The position numbers were made by a program, and so were the translations under genes. A DNA stretch of 64,000 bases from Photobacterium kishitanii (GTDB lineage Bacteria; Pseudomonadota; Gammaproteobacteria; Enterobacterales; Vibrionaceae), in NCBI RefSeq assembly GCF_003026355.1, contig NZ_PYON01000007.1, positions 124,001 through 188,000 on the forward strand. The letters run 5' to 3'. Shown here piece after piece: positions 50,030 through 60,083 of the stretch (the stretch's first letter is position 1; each line of letters opens with the position of its first letter). The notes below the pieces were generated by a model. The model had not been told where the DNA came from, ran no database searches, and saw only the letters and a list, made by a program, of their open reading frames with translations.

Positions 50030-51430
50030 TTAGAAGTTTGCTGAGCGTGGTGTACGTGGGAATGGAATCACGTCACGAACGTTACTCATACCTGTTACGT
50101 AAGAAACTAGACGCTCAAAGCCAAGACCGAATCCTGCATGAGGAACAGTGCCATAACGGCGTAAATCACGGTACCAGCCCATATGTTCAGGGTCGATACC
50201 CATCGCAATCATACGTGCATCAAGAATGTCTAAACGCTCTTCACGTTGTGCACCACCAATGATTTCACCAATACCTGGTGCAAGAACATCCATAGCAGCA
50301 ACAGTTTTACCGTCATCATTTAAGCGCATGTAGAAAGCTTTAATGTCTTTCGGGTAGTTCTTAACGATAACAGGTGCTTTGAAGTGTTCTTCTGCAAGGT
50401 AACGCTCATGCTCAGAAGACATATCAATACCCCACTCAACGTCGAATTCAAATTTCTTACCAGAATCAATAAGAATTTGGATTGCGTCAGTGTAATCAAC
50501 TTGTGCGAAATCAGCGTTAACAAATTGCTCAAGACGAGTGATAGCTTCTTTATCAATGCGAGAAGCAAAGAACTCAAGATCATCACGACGCTCTTCAAGA
50601 ACAGCGGCGAAAACGTACTTAAGCATATCTTCAGCTAGTTTTGCGACATCGTTTAGATCAGCAAAAGCAACTTCAGGTTCAACCATCCAGAATTCTGCTA
50701 GGTGACGACTCGTATTTGAGTTTTCAGCGCGGAATGTTGGACCGAAGGTGTAAACCTTGCTTAATGCACACGCATAAGCTTCTGCATTTAATTGGCCAGA
50801 AACTGTTAGGAACGTTTCTTTACCAAAGAAATCTTTATCGTAATCAACGCTGCCTTTGTCATCTAAAGGAAGGTTGTTTAGATCAAGTGTTGATACACGG
50901 AACATTTCACCAGCACCTTCACAATCAGATGATGTGATTAGTGGTGATGACGTCCAGAAGAAGCCTTGCTCGTGGTAAAAACGGTGAATTGCTTGTGATA
51001 GGCAGTTACGAACACGTGCTACAGCACCAATTACGTTAGTACGTGGGCGTAGGTGTGCAACTTCACGTAAATACTCAATTGAGTGGCGTGTTTTTGCCAT
51101 TGGGTAAGTGTTAGCATCTTCTACCCAACCAACAACTTTAACGGCTGTTGCTGCTAGCTCAAAATCTTGACCTTTAGCAGGAGAGGCAACAATAGTACCA
51201 GTGACTTCAACAGAGCAACCAGTTGTTAATTTAAGTACTTCTTCCTGGTAATTATTTAACTCATTAGAGACCACGGCCTGAATCGGGTCGAAACAAGAGC
51301 CGTCATAAATGGCAAGGAAAGAAATTCCAGCTTTGGAATCACGACGTGAACGGATCCAGCCACGGACAGTAATTTCACTGTCAACCGCTAGCTTACCGCT
51401 TAATACGTCTGTTACAGGCGCGTAAGTCAT
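50030..51430 (-). CDS. asnS: Asparaginyl-tRNA synthetase
   Basis: AsnS charges tRNA-Asn. The 466-residue class IIb synthetase has an N-terminal OB-fold ([18 protein letters not shown] start; here [20 protein letters not shown]), then [24 protein letters not shown] motif region ([20 protein letters not shown]), [20 protein letters not shown] and motif 3 [15 protein letters not shown] near the C-terminus, ending PRTPRSANF. It is full length. Codon use is more biased than in neighbouring genes, as expected for a highly expressed enzyme. A 190-base gap lies before the GGDEF genes downstream. Confidence 0.97.
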   Translation of the reverse strand: MTYAPVTDVLSGKLAVDSEITVRGWIRSRRDSKAGISFLAIYDGSCFDPIQAVVSNELNNYQEEVLKLTTGCSVEVTGTIVASPAKGQDFELAATAVKVVGWVEDANTYPMAKTRHSIEYLREVAHLRPRTNVIGAVARVRNCLSQAIHRFYHEQGFFWTSSPLITSSDCEGAGEMFRVSTLDLNNLPLDDKGSVDYDKDFFGKETFLTVSGQLNAEAYACALSKVYTFGPTFRAENSNTSRHLAEFWMVEPEVAFADLNDVAKLAEDMLKYVFAAVLEERRDDLEFFASRIDKEAITRLEQFVNADFAQVDYTDAIQILIDSGKKFEFDVEWGIDMSSEHERYLAEEHFKAPVIVKNYPKDIKAFYMRLNDDGKTVAAMDVLAPGIGEIIGGAQREERLDILDARMIAMGIDPEHMGWYRDLRRYGTVPHAGFGLGFERLVSYVTGMSNVRDVIPFPRTPRSANF

Positions 51431-51615
51431 GTTTAAGTCATTCTCCGTTTAGGCACTCACTTTGGAATTAAAGTATTACGTGCTTAAAGATATCGTTGTA
51501 TAAGTAATATTACCTTTCTTACGTCAAGCATCAAGCATTGATCTCATTAGATTGATAAATTGATGTGGGAAAGAGGTAATTTATACATGGGGTTGGTTAA
51601 GAAATGATCATTTTG

Positions 51616-51647
51616 GCAATGATAAGCAAACTAAGTCTTATCATTGC
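51616..51647. repeat. Perfect hairpin downstream of queE
   Basis: GCAATGATAAG and CTTATCATTGC form an 11-base perfect stem with a ten-base loop, 45 bases after the queE stop. It has no clear U run on the minus strand, so it may protect the transcript end rather than terminate. Confidence 0.5.
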
Positions 51648-51691
51648 ACTATTATTTGTTGAACTACATTATGGTGAGTAATGAGTTGGTA

Positions 51692-52360
51692 TTAAGCAAT
51701 CGCTAAATATTTATGAGTTTGGATTGATAAACGCCAGTTACGGGTAATGCAAGTTGAAATGCATAATTCAGTTGCGCGTGGCTTTTGACTGATAGGCTGC
51801 AAGGCGATAGTAACATCGTTACGTAATGTTGCCGTTGCTAGCAGAGCGTCTAATTGATCAATATCTTTATGAGTACCAACTGGGTGTTTAACTTCGTTAG
51901 CACGAGCTAAAGCAGATGTTAATACTGGCAATTTTGCTTTCATATTGATTTTTGGTGATACCGTAACCCAAGTATTATCACTGGTTAAGATATCTGACGT
52001 ACCACTGGTCTCAATTTGACAATTAAAGCCTGCTGTCTCTAATGCAGCAGTGAGCGGACGTAGATCATAGATGCAAGGCTCACCACCAGTGATTACCACG
52101 TGTTTGGCTGTATAGCCTTGCTTTATTAATAGATCGACAACGCCATCAGCATCAAGTTGTGTCCAAAGTGGAGAGTCTTCTGTTTTTACCATGATGCGTT
52201 CAACGCTGACTAAATCTTCAGGTTCAGCTGTCCATGTTTGTTTAGTATCACACCATGAACAACCAACAGGGCAGACTTGTAAACGAACAAAAATAGCTGG
52301 GACGCCGGTGAATACACCTTCACCTTGAATGGTTTCGAAGACTTCATTTATTTTGTACAC
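51692..52360 (-). CDS. queE: 7-carboxy-7-deazaguanine synthase QueE
   Basis: QueE is a radical SAM enzyme that converts 6-carboxytetrahydropterin to 7-carboxy-7-deazaguanine in queuosine synthesis. The 222-residue protein starts MYKINEVFETIQGEGVFTGV, binds the 4Fe-4S cluster through CPVGCSWC (Cys30, Cys34, Cys37) and has VVITGGEPCIYDL near 93 and CQIETSGTSD near 115. It is divergent from mlc across 283 bases. No preQ1 riboswitch was recognised in that gap. Confidence 0.95.
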   Translation of the reverse strand: MYKINEVFETIQGEGVFTGVPAIFVRLQVCPVGCSWCDTKQTWTAEPEDLVSVERIMVKTEDSPLWTQLDADGVVDLLIKQGYTAKHVVITGGEPCIYDLRPLTAALETAGFNCQIETSGTSDILTSDNTWVTVSPKINMKAKLPVLTSALARANEVKHPVGTHKDIDQLDALLATATLRNDVTIALQPISQKPRATELCISTCITRNWRLSIQTHKYLAIA

Positions 52361-52534
52361 GTGGAACCTCGTATTCTCTTACCGCTACTCTTGTCATTAC
52401 AATTTAGACATCATAATAAATGCCGTTTAGTAAAAGTACGTGCAGAGATTAAATTTGCTAGTCGAATTTATACTCGACGAAATGTCGATTTATTATTATG
52501 TCAGAAGCGAAAGCGGAAGTCTTTAGGGATTCCT

Positions 52535-52550
52535 CGTGACGCCTGTCACG
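52535..52550. promoter_or_regulatory. CRP-like site upstream of mlc
   Basis: CGTGACGCCTGTCACG is a perfect palindrome around the CRP core GTGA-N6-TCAC, 94 bases before the mlc ATG. CRP control of mlc is known in E. coli, which supports the call. It could also serve the divergent queE. Confidence 0.55.
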
Positions 52551-52643
52551 TCCTGAGTACAAGACACTTCACAATTAGTTCGCAAAGTAAAAAAATTAGA
52601 AACTAAATGATATTTATCACTGTTTTCCCCTAGGAGTATCGAC

Positions 52644-53858
52644 ATGTACGTCGCTCAGCCAGGTCATATTGATCATATTAAAAGAAATAATGCCGGGAGC
52701 GTATATAAACTTATTGATCTCTACGGGCCTATTTCGCGGATTGAATTATCTAAGCGTAGTCAATTAGCACCCGCAAGTATTACAAAGATCACCCGAGAAT
52801 TAATCGAAGCGCATTTGATAAAAGAGACACAATATCAAGAATCTACTAGTCGAGGACGACCTGCAATAGGGCTAGTTCCTGCCAATGAGGGTTGGCAGTT
52901 TTTATCAATCCGATTGGGCCGAGGCTATTTAACCATCGCCTTGCATTCATTGAGTGGTGATATATTAGTTGAAGAACGTCAAAATATTAAGCAATTAGAG
53001 CAAGATGATGTCGTTGCTAAATTATTGACTGAAATTAATGTTTTCTTTGCCAATCACGTCAGTGCTCTTGATCGTATTTCAGCAATTGCCGTTTCATTAC
53101 CAGGGTTAGTGAATGCAGCTGAAGGTATTGTGTTACAGATGCCGCATTACAGCATCAAAAACTTACCATTGAGTGATGTCATTCATCAGGCGACAGGGTT
53201 ACCAGTATTTGTTGGCAATGATACTCGTTCATGGGCTTTAGCCGAAAAGTTGTTTGGTAATTCACGAGGTATATCAAATTCTATTTTAGTATCAGTGCAT
53301 CACGGTGTTGGGGCAGGGATTATTTTAGATGATACTGTGCTTCAAGGTCGTACTGGTAATATTGGTGAGCTTGGACATATTCAGATTAAACCTTATGGTA
53401 AACGCTGTTTTTGCGGTAATCATGGATGTTTAGAGACGGTTGCGAGTTTATCTGCGGTATTGGAGCAAACATTAGTCCGTTTACAAGAAGGGCATACGTC
53501 GACATTGACAGCATCCAAATTGACCATTGAAGCCATTTGCGATGCTGCCGTTGCTGGCGATACTCTTGCTCGTCAAATTATTATTGATCTTGGGCATCAC
53601 CTAGGCCAAGCGATAGCGATTATGGTGAATTTGTTTAATCCGCAACGGATCTTAATTGGGGGCGAATTAAATCGCGCTAAATCGGTATTATATCCGGCGA
53701 TTATGGAATGTATTATCGCTCAAACACTGCCTATTTATAATCGCGATTTAGAACTTCAAGAAAGTTGTTTTTATACTCAAGCAACCATGCCTGGTGCGGC
53801 TCTAGTAAAACAAGCGCTGTATGACGGCCATTTACTAATGAAACTTGTTGATGGCTAA
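52644..53858 (+). CDS. mlc: ROK-family sugar-metabolism repressor Mlc
   Basis: Mlc represses glucose PTS and related genes and is sequestered by the membrane protein PtsG when glucose is transported. The 404-residue protein has the N-terminal HTH (ISRIELSKRSQLAPASITKI), the motif GRPAIGLVP, the ROK core with GVGAGIILDD, and a zinc site in GHIQIKPYGKRCFCGNHGCL. It aligns with E. coli Mlc along its length, with the N-terminal QPGHIDHIKRNNAGSVYKLI particularly close. The start ATG at 52644 follows AGGAG. The 3' end overlaps a convergent LysR gene by four bases. Confidence 0.93.
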   Translation: MYVAQPGHIDHIKRNNAGSVYKLIDLYGPISRIELSKRSQLAPASITKITRELIEAHLIKETQYQESTSRGRPAIGLVPANEGWQFLSIRLGRGYLTIALHSLSGDILVEERQNIKQLEQDDVVAKLLTEINVFFANHVSALDRISAIAVSLPGLVNAAEGIVLQMPHYSIKNLPLSDVIHQATGLPVFVGNDTRSWALAEKLFGNSRGISNSILVSVHHGVGAGIILDDTVLQGRTGNIGELGHIQIKPYGKRCFCGNHGCLETVASLSAVLEQTLVRLQEGHTSTLTASKLTIEAICDAAVAGDTLARQIIIDLGHHLGQAIAIMVNLFNPQRILIGGELNRAKSVLYPAIMECIIAQTLPIYNRDLELQESCFYTQATMPGAALVKQALYDGHLLMKLVDG

Positions 53859-54757
53859 AATTGCTCTTTAATTTCCATGTAGCTCTCTCGTATATGTTCA
53901 ATAAGAGCTTGAATACGTTTGGCTGGTTTACGGGTATAAGGGTAAACAGCATAGATACCGACAACTTTACCAGCATGCGCTGCTAAGACTTCGATCAGTT
54001 GCCCTTGTTGTAATTCGTCATACACTAAACACGTCGGTAAATATGCAATGCCATTGCCCGCTAGCGTGACTTTTTTTAATGCTGCGGCATTATCAGATGA
54101 GAAGTTACCACTTACTTTATGGGTATAAATTTTATTTTGGCGAATAAATTGCCAATCAAATGGCCCTGAACTTTGAGGGTTGTAGCCTAAGCAATTATGA
54201 CTATTTAATGCTTTGGGTGTCTCAGGTATACCATGTTGCTCAAAGTAGCTGGGAGAAGCGCAGATAACCCACCGAGAATTAAAAATATGTCGCGCAATCA
54301 GGCTTGAGTCTTCAAGATAGCCTGTACGAATAACCAGATCATAATTATCAGCAACCAGATCAACAAAATGATTATTAAGCGACATATCAACTGTTAGTCC
54401 TGGATGTTTTTGGCAAAAAGTAGAGACCGCGTTGGCCAGTACTAATTCACCTGAGATCGTCGGGACTGACATGCGTATTTTGCCTGAGAGTGCTTCACTG
54501 TAACCCGTTACTGAATCAAAAGCGGTTTGTGCAATATTGCTGATACTTTTCGCTCGATGATAGAGTACTTCACCCGGTTCAGTAAGCGTCAGTTTACGAG
54601 TGGTTCGATAAATAAGTTGTAGTCCTAAACTCGTCTCAAGCTTGCTAATGCGTTTGCTGACGACAGATTTAGTGATGTTATTGAGTTCAGCAACTTTACT
54701 GAACGATCCATGTTCAATAACTTGAGTAAAAAGAACGAGATCATCAATGGCTGGCAT
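53855..54757 (-). CDS. LysR family transcriptional regulator
   Basis: The 300-residue protein has the LysR HTH (TQVIEHGSFSKVAELNNITK, SVVSKRISKLETSLGLQLIY) and a full effector domain (CrgA/DsdC-like pattern: GKIRMSVPTISGE, DLVIRTGYLEDSSLIAR, GNGIAYLPTCLVYDEL). It lies after the lut operon, on the same strand, and converges on mlc. Whether it regulates lactate use or anything nearby is not evident. A terminator and a 144-base gap separate it from lutC. Confidence 0.9.
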   Translation of the reverse strand: MPAIDDLVLFTQVIEHGSFSKVAELNNITKSVVSKRISKLETSLGLQLIYRTTRKLTLTEPGEVLYHRAKSISNIAQTAFDSVTGYSEALSGKIRMSVPTISGELVLANAVSTFCQKHPGLTVDMSLNNHFVDLVADNYDLVIRTGYLEDSSLIARHIFNSRWVICASPSYFEQHGIPETPKALNSHNCLGYNPQSSGPFDWQFIRQNKIYTHKVSGNFSSDNAAALKKVTLAGNGIAYLPTCLVYDELQQGQLIEVLAAHAGKVVGIYAVYPYTRKPAKRIQALIEHIRESYMEIKEQF

Positions 54758-54800
54758 GGCATTATTCCAATAGTCGGCTTATTGCCGAATTATACGCGAA

Positions 54801-54830
54801 AAAAAACGCAGTCCGATAACTGCGTTTTTT
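54801..54830 (-). terminator. Intrinsic terminator of the lldP-lutABC operon
   Basis: AAAAAACGCAGT pairs with ACTGCGTTTTTT around CCGATA, 71 bases after the lutC stop. Both strands have T runs. Confidence 0.88.
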
Positions 54831-54901
54831 CATATTCCCGTTTAAGTGCTTAACCACTAGCATCCTGCTAGTTTGATTATCACTATTGGTGATAGGTAAA
54901 A

Positions 54902-55645
54902 TTACATATCATCAATAATGATGTAGGTGGCAAAGACGGGCCCATGCACACCAACAACCTTGATCAGCTCGATATCTGCTGTCGAACTAGGACCTGAAAT
55001 AAAATTAACACATGATGGTATACGTTCACCATTGAGTGCTTTTTGATGTAATACTTCTGTCGCTTGGGTTAAGCGAGGAACAATATTACTTTTAGGTACA
55101 ATAAAAACAGACGCTTCAGGGAGCAAACTTACAGCTCGACCTTGCGCAGCTTGGCTATAAAGTACCATTGTGCCTGATTCTGCTAGTGCCTGTTCGGCAA
55201 ATACTACGCCGACTTTAGCTCGTTCTGCAACTGCAATATTTGCCTCGTAGCCTGCACTATGATCCCAAATATAAACACTGTGCTGTTTTTCAGTCAAATC
55301 TTTCGGGTTTATAATATTTAGCAGACGATTATCTGCTGTAAAGATAGTTTCACCGATAGGATTTAGCTCTTCACCATTATCTGTGCAATATTGGAAACAT
55401 ACATTACGTAGTGTTTCTGTGAGCTTATCTTTAGTTGTAACAACTGCTTGTGATGCTAATGTCGTTTCAGTGTAGTCAACTAAAATGGTTTTTAGCTCAT
55501 CTGAACTTTTATCAGCAAAAACGTCTTTGTGGCAGTTATATTTTAAGTTTGGGCGAGCTACAGGTGTAGTAATACGCTCACGACCAAGTTGTTTAGCGAT
55601 ATTATCAAGGAAACTATCGCGGTTAAAAATGCGTTGCTCTGACAT
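54902..55645 (-). CDS. lutC: Lactate utilization protein LutC (YkgG family)
   Basis: LutC is the third subunit of the LutABC L-lactate oxidase system. The 247-residue protein has the YkgG pattern with an N-terminal helical part, then AVAERAKVGVVFAEQALAES and GTMVLYSQ, LLPEASVFIVPKSNIVPRL and NFISGPSSTADIELIKVVGV. It follows lutB by 11 bases. It lacks an obvious cluster motif, as usual. It ends the operon before a terminator. Confidence 0.93.
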   Translation of the reverse strand: MSEQRIFNRDSFLDNIAKQLGRERITTPVARPNLKYNCHKDVFADKSSDELKTILVDYTETTLASQAVVTTKDKLTETLRNVCFQYCTDNGEELNPIGETIFTADNRLLNIINPKDLTEKQHSVYIWDHSAGYEANIAVAERAKVGVVFAEQALAESGTMVLYSQAAQGRAVSLLPEASVFIVPKSNIVPRLTQATEVLHQKALNGERIPSCVNFISGPSSTADIELIKVVGVHGPVFATYIIIDDM

Positions 55646-55656
55646 GCGGAAGCCCC

Positions 55657-57072
55657 TTATTTGTCGTCTCTATTTTTGAACCAGCTACGGAATGATTGAC
55701 CAGCAGGTTCGGGTAAATCACGAGTTTGTGTCCAAGCATTGAGCAAGCCAACTTTGAACGGTAATTTGCCATTTTTAATCAGTTTTCCAGCGATAATTGC
55801 GCCCATTTTAACTGTTTTATCCCAGATGAAAGGGTGGGAGTTGACAAAGTTAAAGCCAGTGATAGCTGCACGCTCAGCTGGAGCCGTGATTTTTTCTTCA
55901 CCCATAATTTGACGATGTTTTAGCAATAAATCAGACAGTGGGATTTTCACTGGACAAACGTCATGGCAAGCGCGGCATAATCTACAAGCGTTAGGTAAGT
56001 CTTTAAAGTCTTTATAGCCGCCAAGTAGTGGTGATAATACAGCACCAATTGGGCCTGAGTAGATTGAACCGTAAGATTGGCCACCAATATGACGGTAAGC
56101 TGGACAAGTGTTAACACATGCTGCACAGCGGATACAACGAAGTATTGAACGGAACTCTGAGCCTAAAATCTTTGAGCGACCGTTATCAACAATAACTAAA
56201 TGGAACTCTTCAGGGCCGTCACAGTTATCATCTTCACGAGGACCGGTTAGCGCGGTAACGTAACCTGTTAACGGTAAACCAACTGCGCTACGACAAAGTA
56301 GGCTTGCAACAATATCAAACTCTTCAAACGTAGGAACAATACGCTCCATACCCATGACAGCAATATGTGTTTTAGGCAGGCTAGTTGCAAGACGAGCGTT
56401 ACCTTCGTTAGTAACTAAGGTGACAGTACCTGATTCGGCAATGGCAAAGTTACAGCCAGTAATACCGATTTCCGCTTCAAGGAAGTCATGACGAATATGC
56501 TCACGGACAAAGCGGGTCATTGCTTCAGGATCAGATGATCCTTCATAACCGAGCTTTTCTTTGAACACTTCGCGAATTTGAGTACGATTTTTGTGTAATG
56601 CTGGTACAACAATGTGCGATGGCGCATCGCAATCGTCAACTTGTAGAATATATTCGCCTAAATCGGTCTCGATGATTTCACAATTATTGCGTTGAATCAT
56701 TTGGTTCATGCCGATTTCTTCGGTCACCATTGATTTTGATTTTACAATTTTCTTTGCGTTCTTTTTCTTAACAATGGTTTCGATGTAATTGGTTGCATCT
56801 TCTGCTGTGGCGGCAAAGAATACATGACCACCATTTTTTTCTACATTTTCGCTAAGTTGTTGTAAGTAGTAGTCTAGATTTTCAAGCACATGGTTACGAA
56901 TATCCATGCCCATTTCACGCCACTCTTCCCAATTACCTAATTTTTCAGCGGCAACAGCACGACTTTTGAACATCCGTTCTTGTGCGTTGGCAACGGCGGC
57001 ACGCATCGATTCGTCTTTCATTTTTAGATGAATACGATCTTTAAATTTAACGTTGCTAGTTTTCATTGACAT
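55657..57072 (-). CDS. lutB: Lactate utilization iron-sulfur protein LutB
   Basis: LutB is the iron-sulfur subunit of LutABC. The 471-residue protein has an LutB-like N-terminus, [20 protein letters not shown] near 195, and two cluster motifs, [20 protein letters not shown] near 310 and [12 protein letters not shown] near 365. The four-Cys spacing in each is CxxCxxCxxxCP, typical of 4Fe-4S ferredoxin sites. It lies between lutA (12-base gap) and lutC (11-base gap) in one operon with lldP. Confidence 0.95.
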   Translation of the reverse strand: MSMKTSNVKFKDRIHLKMKDESMRAAVANAQERMFKSRAVAAEKLGNWEEWREMGMDIRNHVLENLDYYLQQLSENVEKNGGHVFFAATAEDATNYIETIVKKKNAKKIVKSKSMVTEEIGMNQMIQRNNCEIIETDLGEYILQVDDCDAPSHIVVPALHKNRTQIREVFKEKLGYEGSSDPEAMTRFVREHIRHDFLEAEIGITGCNFAIAESGTVTLVTNEGNARLATSLPKTHIAVMGMERIVPTFEEFDIVASLLCRSAVGLPLTGYVTALTGPREDDNCDGPEEFHLVIVDNGRSKILGSEFRSILRCIRCAACVNTCPAYRHIGGQSYGSIYSGPIGAVLSPLLGGYKDFKDLPNACRLCRACHDVCPVKIPLSDLLLKHRQIMGEEKITAPAERAAITGFNFVNSHPFIWDKTVKMGAIIAGKLIKNGKLPFKVGLLNAWTQTRDLPEPAGQSFRSWFKNRDDK

Positions 57073-57084
57073 AATAATGACCTC

Positions 57085-57804
57085 TTAACGACTCATCAGC
57101 ACATCAACAATGTGCATTACTTTAATAGGTTGACCTTCACGGCTAATACGACCACCAATATTTAGTAAGCAGCTAATATCAGCACCAATCAAGAAGTCAG
57201 GTTTTACAGCACTAATGTGTTGTACTTTTTCTGTTACCATTTCACCTGAAATTTCAGACATCTTGACTGAGAATGTACCGCCAAAACCGCAACACGTTTC
57301 TTGGTTATCAATGGGTAGTAGTTCAAGCCCTTCAACGTTATTCAGTAAAATAAGCGGCTCTTCACGTACGCCTAATTTACGGATAAGGCTACAAGAGGGG
57401 TGATAAACACCTTTACCTTCAAGACGAGCACCAACATTTTCTACGCCTAATTGACGTACAACAAATTGGGTTAGCTCAAATAAACGGTCAGCAACTTTTT
57501 TCGCTCGTGCTGCCCACTCTGGCTCATCTTCTAAATAATGTGGATACTTTTTTACAGAAGCGGCACATGAACCTGCAGGTGTCACAATCGGATAATCGTT
57601 GATTTCGAAAGCTTCGATCATACTTTTCATTGCGGGTTTGCTTTTTTCTATATAGCCACTATTTAGTGCGGGTTGACCACAACAACCTTGGCGTTCAGGA
57701 AAGATCACTTCACACTCTAGTTGTTCAAGCAGTTGTACGGTCTTTTTAGCAACCTCTGCTTTTACGGTATCGCCAAGACAAGTGACAAAAAAGTTTACCT
57801 TCAT
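57085..57804 (-). CDS. lutA: Lactate utilization protein LutA (CCG-domain)
   Basis: LutA is the CCG-domain subunit of LutABC. The 239-residue protein begins MKVNFFVTCLGDTVKAEVAK and has the two cysteine-rich CCG motifs, ERQGCCGQPALNSGY near residue 38 and ETCCGFGGTFSVKM near 169, with the Cys residues (including those of GVYHPSCSLIRKLG) likely to bind an Fe-S cluster. It is separated from lldP by an 86-base gap holding a hairpin. All parts of the oxidising enzyme are present in this operon. Confidence 0.95.
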   Translation of the reverse strand: MKVNFFVTCLGDTVKAEVAKKTVQLLEQLECEVIFPERQGCCGQPALNSGYIEKSKPAMKSMIEAFEINDYPIVTPAGSCAASVKKYPHYLEDEPEWAARAKKVADRLFELTQFVVRQLGVENVGARLEGKGVYHPSCSLIRKLGVREEPLILLNNVEGLELLPIDNQETCCGFGGTFSVKMSEISGEMVTEKVQHISAVKPDFLIGADISCLLNIGGRISREGQPIKVMHIVDVLMSR

Positions 57805-57844
57805 TTTATTGCTCCAGTGGCGTAAAGGCGCCTGAGATATTATT

Positions 57845-57874
57845 GGTTTACGGCTGTTGTACAGCGCGTAAACC
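57845..57874 (-). repeat. Hairpin between lldP and lutA
   Basis: GGTTTACG-GCTG and CAGC-GCGTAAACC form a long stem with one bulge around TTGTA. There is no U tail on the minus strand, so it is unlikely to stop transcription. It may mark an RNA-processing or stability element that sets different levels of the permease and the enzyme. Confidence 0.45.
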
Positions 57875-57890
57875 TATTTTCGTTAACCGA

Positions 57891-59471
57891 TTAAAGAAAA
57901 GTACTCACGATAGCGACAATTACGCCATATAAAACCATAGGAATAACTGTTCGTTTGATGATGTAGCCTTCTTTATTCGCAATACCAAGTATGGCTGATA
58001 CTGCGATAATATTATTTATACACACCATATTACCCATCGCACCGCCGACAGATTGCAAGGCAAGAATGATGGTTTCTGGTAGACCGACAGTGTGGGCAAT
58101 ACTTTGTTGAATCGCACCAAAAGTAAGATTGGAAACTGTTGCTGAACCAGAGAAAAAGGCACCTAAAGCACCAAGATACGCGGCACAGTATTGCCAATTT
58201 TTACCTAAGAGATCTGCAAAGGCATTACCCGTAGTCATAATTGGTGAATGATCACCGCCAATCATCATGAATTTCACCATAATTAACGCACCAATAAGGG
58301 CGATAAAAGGGGTTTTTATTCGTGATGCAGTATCACTAAATACAGCTTTTACTTGATGTGAACTCATTTTTAGAAAAGGAATTGAGACGAACACGACCAA
58401 GAAAAACGGGATTAATGCTGGTACATAAAGTGTTTTGTATGCCCATGCTGTATCAGTGCCTAAAATTTGGTTTATGTGAATAATTAGAGCTTGGCTAATA
58501 TGCAAGTCGGCAAATCCTAAGTGAATATTCCACATTGGCGTTGCATCATTTAACATTCCCTTTAGTCCTAATTGTTTAATTCGAGTAACAATTAAAATAA
58601 CAATTAACAATAGGGTTGGTGCCATCGCTTTAAATACACATCCAAACGGTAAAGAATCCGTTGTATTTTCTTCTGTGATATCCTTTTTTTCTAAGCCAAC
58701 GTTATAGCGCGCAAAAAGTATTGATAAGGTTAAGCCAATAGCACCACCAATCAGAGCTGGGAACTCATAGTTCCATTGTGCTAACCAGACATAAGGTAGT
58801 GTGCATGACCAAATACTTAGCTGAATAAAAATAATGTTGCGACGAATTTGTTGCCAGCTAACAATAAATTTCAGAGCAATAACGGGTATCACTATTGCTG
58901 CAACGGTATGCATGATTGCGGATAAACTTCCCACATGCAGTAATTCTGTATCAGAAAGCCCTAAGTTACCGAATCCAAACCATGTTGGTGTACCTACAGC
59001 ACCGAAAGAGACTGGTACTGAGTTCATCACTAACGCTAACATTGCAACGCGTAGTGGATTAAAACCTAATCCAACTAGAATCGGCGCTGCAATTGCTGCT
59101 GGTGTGCCAAATCCAGATGCTCCTTCAATCATAAAAGCAAATGCCCAGCCAATGATCATTAGCTGACCAATCTGGTTTTTACTAATACCTTCTAACCATT
59201 GTTTTATGACATCTTCACAGCCGGAAACTGAGAGGGTACGATTTAATAAAATCGCACCAGCAATAATCGAAATAGGAGTAATTGCTGATAAAGTGCCAGA
59301 AATAATATTTGCAGTTAATAGCCGTCCACTAGTGCCAAAATAAATTAATTGTAAAATACCAATAATTATTGCGGTTAAAGGTAATGCGATATGTGATGGT
59401 AGTGCATTTTTTTTTGTCATCATCCAAATCAATAATAAAATTGGAATGATCGATATAGCTAGATTAAGCAT
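57891..59471 (-). CDS. lldP: L-lactate permease LldP
   Basis: LldP is a lactate:proton symporter of the LctP family. The 526-residue protein has about a dozen membrane helices, with EGASGFGTPAAIAAPILVGL and VPVSFGAVGTPTWFGFG in the first half and FFSGSATVSNLTFGAIQQSI with VGGAMGNMVCINNIIA in the second, all family hallmarks. The frame is open back to 59702, but I start at the ATG at 59471 (MLNLAISIIPILLLIW), which follows AGGGA at good spacing; the 77 upstream residues are polar and unrelated. It leads the lldP-lutA-lutB-lutC operon. Confidence 0.93.
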   Translation of the reverse strand: MLNLAISIIPILLLIWMMTKKNALPSHIALPLTAIIIGILQLIYFGTSGRLLTANIISGTLSAITPISIIAGAILLNRTLSVSGCEDVIKQWLEGISKNQIGQLMIIGWAFAFMIEGASGFGTPAAIAAPILVGLGFNPLRVAMLALVMNSVPVSFGAVGTPTWFGFGNLGLSDTELLHVGSLSAIMHTVAAIVIPVIALKFIVSWQQIRRNIIFIQLSIWSCTLPYVWLAQWNYEFPALIGGAIGLTLSILFARYNVGLEKKDITEENTTDSLPFGCVFKAMAPTLLLIVILIVTRIKQLGLKGMLNDATPMWNIHLGFADLHISQALIIHINQILGTDTAWAYKTLYVPALIPFFLVVFVSIPFLKMSSHQVKAVFSDTASRIKTPFIALIGALIMVKFMMIGGDHSPIMTTGNAFADLLGKNWQYCAAYLGALGAFFSGSATVSNLTFGAIQQSIAHTVGLPETIILALQSVGGAMGNMVCINNIIAVSAILGIANKEGYIIKRTVIPMVLYGVIVAIVSTFL

Positions 59472-60083
59472 ATTTTTTCCCTGACTGAGTCGTCTTATTC
59501 CGTATTTCAATAGACGATTTTTGTTTTTATTTATTATTACTATATGAATAGTATTTTTTTTACTGATAACCTCAGTGGGGAGATTATTGTAGGCAGGAAA
59601 AAGAAACTTTCTATCTATTTTTTTTCTGTATTTATCATACTTATCAATTAAATGTGATGTGAATATAAATGTAGTAGGTAATGAGTTTTTAATTAAGTTC
59701 AAAAAATCAATGTGTTATGAAGTTATGCTCAGTAGGTAAAGATCATGATTGTATCACTATTGGAAACAATATATTTGCATACATAAGCTAATATTTTAGG
59801 TACTTATTTTAATGAAAATATTAGTTATTTTTTATTAAGGATAATGATTATCAATACAGTGATTATTTAAGCGTGAAAATTAGTGTTAATACGATTAAGA
59901 ATGCATTTAATATGGTTAATTGGAATATAATAAACGTTATTTGGTAAGCTTGAAATATATTTAATGAAGTAAATAATAATATATTTATATTCTTTTTGAG
60001 CGTTATATCATTTCCTGTTAAAAATAAGAAATAATCACTCATAACTGGCTGGGTGGATTATGCGTGGTTGTAGAGAAATAGGC
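59472..60083. other. Long AT-rich gap before lldP
   Basis: About 612 bases, among the most AT-rich in the window. It holds a 77-codon in-frame leader to lldP that I do not count as coding, one Fur-like box (59840-59858) and no gene that I recognise on either strand. A minor small RNA cannot be excluded; I found no hairpin with a U tail in the plus strand and no RyhB-like core. Confidence 0.5.
59840..59858. promoter_or_regulatory. Fur-like box upstream of lldP
   Basis: GATAATGATTATCAATACA matches the 19-base Fur consensus at about 15 positions, with the left half exact. It is 369 bases from the lldP ATG. Iron control of an operon encoding iron-sulfur LutA/LutB would make sense, but distance is large and no promoter is certain. 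Confidence 0.45.

Noticed and set aside
52325..52606. Plus-strand frame across the queE start and the mlc upstream region
   Set aside because: It overlaps the start of queE on the other strand, is Arg-rich and covers the CRP-like site; no family is recognised.
59472..59702. 77-codon in-frame extension upstream of lldP
   Set aside because: The encoded stretch is polar, Lys/Asn/Ile-rich and unrelated to permeases, while the ATG at 59471 has a good ribosome site and matches the family N-terminus.
59840..60083. RyhB-type small RNA next to the Fur-like box
   Set aside because: No RyhB-like core or terminator hairpin with a U tail was found on the plus strand.
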